Positions 47,393 to 56,495 of a stretch of DNA of 64,000 nt are shown piece by piece. The DNA is from Effrenium voratum (lineage: Eukaryota > Sar > Dinophyceae > Suessiales > Symbiodiniaceae): NCBI GenBank assembly GCA_963377175.1, contig CAUJNA010003294.1, positions 10,001-74,000 of the forward strand. Reading direction: 5' to 3'. A program made the translations under genes and the position numbers. The notes beneath the pieces are model-generated. The model saw only the letters and a program-made list of their open reading frames with translations, did not search any database and was not told the DNA's origin. Numbering within the stretch: position 1 is the first letter of the stretch; each line of letters opens with the position of its first letter.

Positions 47393-48897
47393 AAGGGGGG
47401 GGAGCAACCCAGCTGCCGGATGAGGTCCTGGGAGTAGCCCAACCTGTCGTACAAGGCCCCCGCCGCCTCCTGTGGGACGTGCTCGACCCAGTCGTGGACC
47501 ACGTTGCAGCGCCAGTTCACCTTCACCTCCACCATCGAAGACTTGCTCAGGCCCGCCACCAACTTGGTGTAGACCGAGTCGAAGGCCTTCAGCGCGGCCA
47601 GCGGGAGGGTGATTCGTTCGTCGCAAACTGCCCTGAAACGCAGCGCCTCCTTACTGTCATGGATGGGGGCCACCGGCATTTCCATCACGGGCAACGGGCA
47701 GTTGACGATGAAATTCTTTGCCGCCAGAAATGTCCCCATCTCCTTGAAAATGTAGCTCCACTCCTCCTTGTTGCGCGGCTTGGGGATGCCCAGGCTCTCC
47801 AGGAAGGGCACCGCCTCCTTCCTCATCTGGAGGATGTTGCCCATCCACTTGTCCGAGGTCGAGCCCTCCGCATTGCGGCCCCGGCGTTGCGTCTTCACAA
47901 TCAACGGGAAAGTGGTCCAGGCCGAGTAGATGTACTTGAATGTGAACCTGTGGGCGTACACGCCCGTAAGGCTCGGCAGGTCCCACGTTCTCGTCTGTCT
48001 GGTCCAGAACACCCCATCACCTTTCGCCCAGAAAATGCCCACCACCTGCTCAGGCGCCGGGCGCTCACCCGGGTTCACCTGAGCTCGGATCTCCAAGGCC
48101 GTGTAGATGACTGGGTCGATGTCGTCCTGCTCGCACGTGAGTGGGTGAGTCCTGCGCTCAAGGGCCAGGAGCTCCTCCGGCGCGAGCTTAAACTGCTGAT
48201 CCGCGCCCCGGGGGATCTCACCGCTTGCGTGCTTCTTCCAAATCCCCCCAAACATCCGGAGCTCTCCCTGGTGCCGCTTCATTGCCCAGAGGATAAGGGA
48301 CAGCTTGCCATCCTCAGAGTCCAGGTCTTGTCGCCTCAGCCAACGCCTGGCTGGCGTCAACGCCCTTCCCCTCCAAGTACTGGTCTCTCAGCTTGGCCTT
48401 GAAACGCTCCAGGTTGACCTTCCTGAGGGCACGGGCTCCCTCATTGGCCACCTCCTCTGACGGCAGGGCCTGCATGCCCTCCTGGAGAGGCGCCAGGATA
48501 GCCATCTCATTGTCCAGCATCTCCTCCGTGACCAACTCCTTGTGCCGCTGGCCGAGGCCTCCTCCGGAGTCGGTTCCCGATGCTCCCGCAAGGCCTTATG
48601 CAGCTCCTCCTTCTTCCTGATCGCCTGGTCCACCTGGGGGTGGTAGAGCTGGAAGCTCTGAGCCTCCGCCTCCTTCAGGGACCGCTGCACTTTGACCTTG
48701 ATCTCCTGGCTTTCCCGGACCTTCAACGCCTCGTCGTCCGCCTCCATGGACAGGATCTCCTGCCGGATGTCCACCCGCCTGTTAAGCGGGACCGCATCTG
48801 CCATGGTGATCTCATCTGCCGTGTCCGTTTTTGGGGGGGCTCTCCCCAAGACCGTGCCGTCCACCAAGTTGCGGTCGGCCTGTGCCCGGGTACCACC

Positions 48898-48913
48898 GGG
48901 GCCAGCGGCACCC
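48898..48913 (-). repeat. GC-rich hairpin motif, copy 2
   Basis: GGGTGCC-GCT-GGCCCC on the minus strand, encoding LGAAGP. Confidence 0.78.
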
Positions 48914-49557
48914 AGGCTTCCCCATTCTCGCTGCTGGATCCAGGTCGGCTTGCCCTCCACGATGAGCAGGTTGTAGGTGATGCCGTCCGCCTCATAGGTG
49001 GCCGAGGGTGCCTGAAAGGGGGCGAACTCCTTGCCGGGGCAGACCCAGCACTGCTTGGCTGCCTCTGGCCACCCCGTGCCGCATGCCTTGCACATGAACT
49101 TGTAATCGGAATGGCCTGCGTCGAGCCGGTGCATGCGCTGGGTGCCGATACACGCCTTGTTCCTCTGGAACTGCGAAGCCCAGACTTCCTCCTGGCGGAG
49201 CTGGATCTTCATCGGGACATACGCCTCCAGGATGCGAATCACCAGGTCCTCGGTGAGATTCTTCCCAACAAACTTGTGGAACAGGGAGACCGCCTCCTCC
49301 ACCGTAATGTCCCTCAGCAAGGTGGCCGCCGACGCTGGAAGGACTGGAAACAGATCCGGGAGGTCCACCAGCTTGAAGTACCCGGGCTTGCCGTCCACCG
49401 GCACCAAGGAGACGGGTTTGTTGGTCTGGGACGTAGCCTTCTGAGAAGCCGCCACGAAGCCCTTCAGTCTCTTCGTGGGTGGCGTCTGCGCCTCCTCCGG
49501 TGGTGTGGTCCGCTCCATGCCGTCCGCATCCCCCATGCCCTCGTCGCCCTCCTCGGC

Positions 49558-49573
49558 GGGGCCAGGGGCACCC
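49558..49573 (-). repeat. GC-rich hairpin motif, copy 1
   Basis: GGGTGCC-CCT-GGCCCC on the minus strand, encoding LGAPGP. Confidence 0.78.
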
Positions 49574-49863
49574 AAGCCGGAAGTCGGTGTGGCAAATGCC
49601 ACATGGAGACGCTCCAGTGCACTGGAGAGGTCCTTCATCACATCGGTCGCCGAAGATGACGGGGGGGCCTCGGGCTCGTCCAAAACCAAGCCGGCCGCCA
49701 CTGCCGCCTCCCGTGTGCGAATGTCCTGGGCCTCCTGGCTGGCCATTTCAACCTCCTCCACGGTGAGTGTCTGGTCCTCAATCAGCTCAAAGGAAGTTGC
49801 CGAGGTTGCCGAGGAAGCCATTGCTTGGTCGGGGTTAAGTTCGAAAGTGCCACAGATCAAACT

Positions 49864-49984
49864 TTTTCAAACAGCTTGGGTTCCAGGAACCCAGATCAAT
49901 GCTTGAGCCAAAATGGCACATGCCATTGTGGTCAAGCATTCCACACACAGTTCATGTTTCCACATGCGTTTCAACATTAACAAA
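49864..49984 (-). repeat. R2 terminal repeat, unit B
   Basis: Identical to 43,514-43,634, including the spliced-leader-like arm (49,899-49,914) and the GGGTTCC palindrome. Its outer end joins copia LTR sequence at 49,985. Confidence 0.93.
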
Positions 49985-50011
49985 TAGTACAACACCGCAT
50001 GTACTCCGACA
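49985..50011 (-). repeat. 5' LTR of copia copy 2, outer part
   Basis: TAGTACAACACCGCATGTA matches the 3' LTR at 31,846-31,865 and resumes exactly where the LTR stopped at 38,500. Confidence 0.85.
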
Positions 50012-50015
50012 TCTC

Positions 50016-50064
<49 letters not shown>
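50012..50064. repeat. CT microsatellite, right flank of the nested block
   Basis: CT run with one CTAT interruption, touching the outer end of the split LTR. Confidence 0.92.
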
Positions 50065-50071
<7 letters not shown>

Positions 50072-50114
50072 TTTCTCTGCTTCTTGCACAACCCCACGCC
50101 GCGGACCCATACTC

Positions 50115-53100
50115 TGTGGAACTACCTTCTTTGAAACCCCGCTTCGCTTGGGAAGGGAAAGAAGTGGCAAGGATAAAGAGCCAAGGGTTCTTCAAACAAC
50201 AAAGCCAGGCCTCCTCATCAGTTGGAAGATAGTTGAAGGGCCGGCCAGATCTTTCTATGTAGATTCTGGCGCTCTCAAAAAGGTCCTCCTCATCCTTGCC
50301 GGCAATAGGCAAGTTCAGGACACCTTTGTTCGCCACATCTTGAAAGAAGTCTTGCAGGCTGTGCATATCCTTCCTGAGATTGCTCTCTGTGTAGTCCTGG
50401 CACGCTGATACATTTCTCGAGCCAATAATTTCAAGCTGTCGAAATTTTCAGGTCGCAACCTTCGTTGGAACATGCCACAAAAGCACCTTCGGGGTTGGGC
50501 CTGCATGGACTTCTCAAACTCCTCTGGTGCAGCACCATAGCCCTGCCATTTGGCCTTGCAAAGTGTAGCAGGGGCCTGGGTGATGATGACCTCAGGATTT
50601 CCCAAAGGCACCGTCATTCGCCGAAAAAACTCAACAAATTGCACGATAATTATTTCCTGCTGCAAAATGCGAACACGCCGATTATTTATCAGATTTCTTG
50701 TTGACCCCATTGCGAAGTGACAAGCCACTCGTCAGGGGTGATTGCAATGTTTGCCAAGGGCAGGCGCGCGAAAGGCAGGAGTGCAAACTGTCCCTGGCTG
50801 CTGCTTTGTTCCTGCTTTCCTGACGCAATGCGATTCACAAGGACCTCGTGCAGCGGAGAGGCATACGAGGGGCACGTCTCTTCATTCAGCCTTCGCTCCA
50901 TCTTTGGAGGAGAAGGCTCAACATCTTCACCATCTCCAGCCTCCTCCTTCGACGCCAATTACTAGCACAACAACCTGCAGCTGACCTTACATGCGCTCCG
51001 TGGACAAACCCCTACAATACAGACTTTCATCTGTGTCTTCGGGCGGCATCTCTCTCCTCAGACTTGGGAACCTCCACATCATATCGAAAGAGCCTCTCAG
51101 CCTCCGCGAAGCCGATGCCACCTCACAAAGGCTAGCCATCAAACCGGAGCCTGCACCGTTCATTCAAAGCCCCAGCCCAGTTGCAATCCCTGGCAAATGG
51201 CCCTTGCGTCACCTGCAGCCTCCCTTGACAGGCGCCTGCATCCAGCACGTAGCCTCTATAGCGACACACGTTGGAGCTGATCTGTTCAGCCCTCAGCTGC
51301 AGGCATCTCAGCAAGGCAAACAAGAATGAACCAGGAAAAACACAGCTTTCGGTCGCAGTTGAGTTTGGGGCTTGCCTCGTGCCTGCAGGCGAACGATACA
51401 CAGCTTTGACCACCTTTACTTCTACGATCTTCTACGCCAATAGTGTCACAAAAAGGATGGCCTTGATGGATTGATGATTGACCAAAGGGGTTCAGGTCCT
51501 AGCTCTCTGTGTTGCCGTGCCATCTGCGGCCAAGGCTCATCTTTTCCAGGGTGCAGTCTACCAAGCAGGGGACCTTGAAGTGCTCGGCCACAGCTTTGGC
51601 CAGCTTCGATTTCCCCGATGCTGGCGGGCCAGCAATGATGATCCTGAAGATGCAGCAAGCCGGCGGTCTTCAAAGAATTTTGTGGCTTAAGACTCTACAC
51701 TGAAAGGGTTTCTAAGAAACCTCGCATGCTTTGCCCAGAAAGGTCCCAAATCAACCAAGGCTTCAGTTTCCCATGCGGAACTTCTTGGACAGCAGGCGCC
51801 CCCAGTGATTCGTTTGCCGCTTGTCGTTTGCCCATCTGAGGCGCCGCATGGACCGCAGCTTTTTGCCGGCGCAGAACTCGTCTGCGATGCTGCGGAGGTT
51901 GGCCAGAAGGCCATTCCTGAGCCAAAGGCCGTTGAATCCCAGGAGCCTCGCTAGCGATGCTCGATCTTCTGCCAGATATGCGGACAAGCAGAACCACAAC
52001 GCATACAAATATAATGTATATATATATATATATACATATTCCCAATAGGTTTGAATCATGGTTGCTGGTCACCTGTGAGTGCAACCATGTCCAACTGTCG
52101 TCCAACCACAACCACTTCTTGAACATCATCTGTCACTCCGCTTCCTATTATATTCCAAAGCACAAAACATCCTCACTTCTTCACCCATCATCCGTTTGTC
52201 CGTCGGTTTTTCCCCCCAGGGCATCGAATTTCCAGGTCCGGACTTTGGGCCCCCCGGCCGGCAGATCCAGCCGGGAGGGTCGCAGCCGGCGCAGAAGTCC
52301 TCCACCAGCGCCGCGGCCGAGGGCTCCATCCAGAGATCCAAAGTCATGGCCTCCCGCAGCTCGGAGCCATCCAGCGCCTGACGCCAAAGCGACGGCCGAC
52401 GCGCAACGCCAAGCTTCGGCCGCCGGAGCTTGGAGCGAAGAATCGGCTCGGAAAGGGCTCGGATTTAGGGTCCGATGGCAAAGAGGAGCCATTGGAAGTT
52501 CCAGGGGCGAAGAGTGAATAGGTCTAGTAGCTAATAGGTCCAGTTCGCTTTGGAACCATTTCCAGGGGTCCCTCGTTGTGACAAACATAGGAAGGACTGG
52601 ATGAACAAACCCCTAAACCTGCCCAGAAAAGCCTTGAACAAAAAGGGAGGAGTTTCGTAGCACCCAAGAACAACATGCAAGGCAATTGAGCTCTGTGTTT
52701 CTTTTTCCCCCGCAGCTTTCTTTTGGGGTACCGTGGCTCTGGAAATCCTGGAGCAACGCCTGGGTGATTTGCAGTGGTTTCACGTGCCCTTGCGATTAAG
52801 GAGCCAAGGTTCACTCACCAGTAGGCATTGGGCAAGGATGGTTCATGATTCAATTGAATCGATGGGAGATCATCCTCTCAAGCGGAACCAGGAACCAACA
52901 TGAACAAGCGAGAACGAATCTGAGTAAAACCAACAGATTGAAGGCATGGGTTGAGTTTGATCACAACTGTTGAAAGAGCACGTGTGCCAGGTAAAACACC
53001 TGGGCTTCCCCCATGGGAACGTGCACCCCCCTGGCGAAGTGGCAACACTGCAGGCCACCCACCTGCCTCCGACTGTGAGACTCGCGGCACCTACGCGCGA

Positions 53101-55135
53101 TTGAGGAATCATGCTTGCTACATCGTTTTCTCAGCCAGGAAAAGGGTTTTGAGTTGGCCTCATCAAGCCACACCGGAAGCAACACTACCGTATCAACAAA
53201 GCGCATCTCAGCCTGCAACCTGCTTTCTGATCAGCGCCTCATAGTGCTCGCCCATCTCATCCACGATTCCTTGCACCAAGGCCTTTTGCGTCGGGACTGG
53301 TGGATTGCCAGGCCTGGGCAAAGATTCTCACAAGGACAGGAAGCACAGCGGCACCGAGAGACAGCCACTAGTCTCCGTGGTTTCCATCGTTCAATCACAA
53401 CAAGCACCTCTTTGCTTGAAGCGTGGATTCTGAGCATCATTTCTCCTGAAGCTCGTGCTTCCTGAGGCCCAACGGCTGATCGACTGCCAGGAAGTACGGT
53501 GTAACTTCCAGCGGGTTGAGTCCCTCTGCGGTCAAGCTAATTTGCCGCACCATCCGCGCCATATCTCGCACGTGCACCTAGGACCGCGCTTATGCACCGG
53601 GCATGTGAGCTATGGTCAAAGCTACTTGTTTCCTCTGAAGGACATGAGAAAAGTAGCGAGTCCCTTCCCCCATGTCCTAAATGGACCATAGACTACAGCA
53701 CATTTTGACCGAACCTTAAACCTTTGGCTATGACCCGATGCGCACATGCATGCGAGGCGCTGTGGGCACTTTGTTAACGCCCGGGCTTACAGTCACGTGG
53801 GACTGGACGCCTCGCCAGGCATCCTTGAACATCTCCGCCAGGATGTCCTCGCCCTCCCCGTAGAGCAGCCCTCCAGCAACTATGAAGCCTTTCACCTGAG
53901 AGCCCTCCCGGTTGAAGCAGCTGAAGACCAGGTCTTCCATCTCCTTCCACCTGCGCGTCCCAGTGAGAGACTGCGGGCGGCGAAAGATTCGGCCAGGGCG
54001 CTGCTCGAACTTGGAGCCCTTCTTCGGAGCCCGCCGAAGGTAGTCGGAGTCCTGACGTGCGCAAACCTAGTGCCTAGCTTTGTTTCCCACTGCCGCGGGC
54101 CATGGGACTGTCACCATCTCACCATAATTCTCGCCACTCGCGACTCCGTGAGTGAGAGCCCTCTCCTTGATGGCCGCCCCCGGTGACTCAGGTGAGGTCG
54201 ATGCCCAAACCATCACCTTGGCTCAGAAGTGCCAGCCTGAAACAACACCAAAAAAACACGTTGACTGCCCAGGGAGGCCATTGTTCGCTGGTTGGACAAC
54301 AAAGTGAACTGCCACTGAGCGCTGAATGTCAGCGAAAGATGACATGCTGGCGCCATCATCCAGTCCAAGGACCGATGAAATCACGAGGAAGATCACCTCG
54401 CTCTCGAGCTCGCCAGTTACTTTGGGCGGGTTTGCCTCAGAAGTCAATCTGCACTCTGCAAAGCGCCTCACTCAACTGTGGCAAGTGACCACAAGAAGTC
54501 GAATGACTCGAACGACTCGAACGACTCGCAGCCATTCACAGCCGTTGTTGGCTCCCAAGCGTGACGTTTTGTTCACTGAACCTCTGCCGTACGTCAACCC
54601 CGTCAGGCCTTAGGGTCCACCTTTAAGGCGTTGATGGCGAAGTCTAGGTCCTCCATACTGCAGTCAAAGAGGCTGATGACCTTAGCACGTGCTTCCAGCA
54701 AAGCAATGGAACGTCTACAGTTGGTACAGGCCCTTTTCGCCCAGCAGCCACCAGTCTGCACGACTGCATAGTTTCCGCCATCTTCTTGGCCTGGTGAACT
54801 CACGGCTGTGGCAAACCACGAAGCACATGACACAGGAAAAAGGGTGCAGCGCTTTTTGCGCCCCCCAACCAGCAAGCACATGCCATGGTCTGCACTACAA
54901 GCGCGGCCTTCTTTGGGTCATCTCTGCTCACGACGCGCTTCACAGCCGCGGGCGCATCGCTCGTTTTGGAGGTGCCGAAGATCCGGTTCAAACCGCCTGG
55001 GTTCGTGCAACTACGCCGACGAAGAGAAATCAGTTGGCCAAAAGCCCAAGCAACTGTGCCGAGTGTCCATCTGCTTTTCGCAGCTCTTTCACTAGAGCTT
55101 TGCCAATGTAGGAGTCCACATTGTGAATGAAAATC
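50115..55135 (-). CDS. AK7: Adenylate kinase 7-type protein, multi-exon
   Basis: AK7 proteins are axonemal: an NAD-epimerase-like domain, then an adenylate kinase domain (ATP + AMP to 2 ADP). Exons with matching phases include 53,761-54,051 (GLLYGEGEDI), 53,446-53,577 (VHVRDMARMV, FLAVDQPLG), 53,220-53,282, 52,287-52,377 (LDLWMEP), 51,854-51,968 (LLANLRSIADEF), 51,562-51,643 (P-loop IIIAGPPASGKSKLAKAV) and 51,236-51,296 (CRYRGYVLDA). Upstream are 55,068-55,135 (IFIHNVDSYIGKAL), 54,899-54,996, about 54,609-54,714, 54,373-54,435 (VIFLVISS) and 54,145-54,216 (VMVWAS); one join among these is uncertain. After 51,121-51,040 (FAEAERLF) the C-terminal exons, with ERSGRPFNYLPTDEEA near 50,250, are approximate and include a frame change near 50,400. 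Several donors are GC or GA. The first coding exon was not found. Confidence 0.83.
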
Positions 55136-56495
55136 CTGCAAGGATTTTGACTCCCCCCCTGCCCACCGGCCCGCTGGAGTCTCGCAGCTTTGGGAGGTCA
55201 GGTCCCTGCCCAGTCCTCATCCGACCGTTGCCTCAGCAAAACTCCAACACGACTTGCCAGCTTCCAACTCGTGGGCTAGTGAATGAAAAAGGGCTGACAG
55301 TCAGCGGAATGCAGCCAAAGAGCAAAGCTTTGCTGAGCAACGGCGCGAGCGTCTTGAGCCAACTTGCGGCAATTGCACTGCAAGTCAAGGCAGCAACTAG
55401 CTGCCACAAATGATTTGCTTTGAACCCTTCACACAATGGCAAGAAACGCGGTCCACTGAATCAACCCTCATTCCACCCCTCACCACTAGAAAGCCCTGCT
55501 GTGTGGCTTTCGATTTCAAGGACGCCGAGTGAAACCATTGCCTTGCACCCGGGGGAGGTGTGATGACCTCAGCTTGAAGCCCCGGCCGGGGCCATGACCA
55601 AGGCCTGGATGGCCTCCCCTGAGGTCAGAACATGCCCCGGTGTGAGCCTCAGGCACTGGCTTCCCATTGCACCGGGCCAAGGCGCTGAGCACGAAGCTTG
55701 CGCTAACAACGTTTCAGGCTTCAAGAGGGGAATTCCGAGACTCAGCCACATTGCGTATGCGTGACTCCTTTCTAACAACCGTAACTCACTCTAGCTCGGG
55801 AGCTTTATATGCTTTCTCTAGTGAATGCCTGTCACATGTGTGCAGGTCTTTCATCAGACTTGAATTCCCGAATTGTGTCACAGCAGCCAACAGTCAAAGA
55901 CAATTTCAGTTGAAGTATAGCGCACCCATCTTCGCAGAAGACGGTGGTGCATGTATCAAATGCAACCGGGGCCCTGGCATGACCGTGTGCGATTGAATGT
56001 GCACTGCCTCATGATTCAAGATTTGGCGAGGCGCTCACGCAAAATTGAGTGCTCTGCAGCGACAACAAAGGTGCAGCGACAACAAAGGCTCTCTGTTGCG
56101 AGCTCTAAGGCTCTGCCTGTGGCATGGGATTGGAAGGCCGGGGTGGCTGCACCACCTCCTTGCAAGTCGCATCTGCGAGCCCCTACCATGCGAACGCCTA
56201 TCTCGGCAAAGAAGCGAACAAGGCTGGACTTGTTGCATGTTGCTTATCTTTCAATATCCTGTGTGACTTTGTTCTGAATTCGCAAGGCAACCTAGTGGAC
56301 ATAGGCTGGCAGGAAGCTTCTGGTCACCTGCGATTCCGGCTCCCAGGGTGGCAGCGGCGGCAAGCCTTTCTGCTCCTGAAGGCATTCTGCTCAAGGAAAC
56401 TGCTTGAATGCAGTGAAGTGTTCCAAGGAGACTTGCGCATGCTGTGAGGGAGGCTTTGTTCGAAAAGGCGGCTAAGCTCGCTCTGCCACTTTCTC
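55136..56495. other. Gap between the AK7-type and YqaJ-type genes
   Basis: Must hold the start of the AK7-type gene and the 3' end of the nuclease gene. Short frames on both strands, none supportable. No clear promoter motif. Confidence 0.45.

Larger units (their letters stand above)
46803..49821 (-). pseudogene. Large unknown protein of unit B (frameshifted)
   Basis: I start it at MASSATSATSFEL (49,819-49,821), about 40 bases after R2. Frames 49,821-48,550, 48,535-48,314, 48,330-47,240 and 47,195-46,803 follow each other and together make about 1,000 residues. Acidic N-terminus; a segment C-KACG-x8-C-WVC (CKACGTGWPEAAKQCWVC) looks zinc-binding; then helical parts (EEVANEGARALRKVNLERF) and a second Cys pair (YMCRFCKGFWKA). 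No RT, RNase H or protease motifs are visible. It occupies the 5' position that Gag has in unit A. I do not recognise the family. Confidence 0.6.
38501..49984 (-). mobile_element. Tandem pair of YR-type elements with shared ends
   Basis: Two units lie head to tail, each bounded by the same sequences: R1 at its 3' end and R2 at its 5' end (coding strand is minus). Order on the plus strand is R1, unit A body, R2, R1, unit B body, R2, with R2 and R1 abutting at 43,634/43,635. Unit A encodes Gag, a methyltransferase-like region and RT-RNase H; unit B encodes a tyrosine recombinase and an unknown protein. The pair interrupts a copia LTR with no target duplication beyond at most one base, as expected for recombinase-mediated integration of a circle. 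R1 and R2 copies are almost identical, so the insertion is young. Confidence 0.85.
31711..50011 (-). mobile_element. Ty1/copia retrotransposon, copy 2 (degenerate, interrupted)
   Basis: Same family as copy 1 but on the minus strand, giving a tail-to-tail pair. Its body is 31,711-38,500. The 5' LTR is split at 38,500 by an 11,484-bp insertion and resumes at 49,985-50,011. Gag is mostly deleted, all pol domains carry frameshifts, and the LTRs are more diverged than those of copy 1, so it is older. CT repeat again adjoins both outer ends. Confidence 0.9.

Noticed and set aside
38501..49984. A conventional LTR retrotransposon of 11.5 kb
   Set aside because: The outer ends are R1 on the left and R2 on the right, not the same repeat; RNase H is of DIRS type, there is no integrase, and no target duplication is seen.
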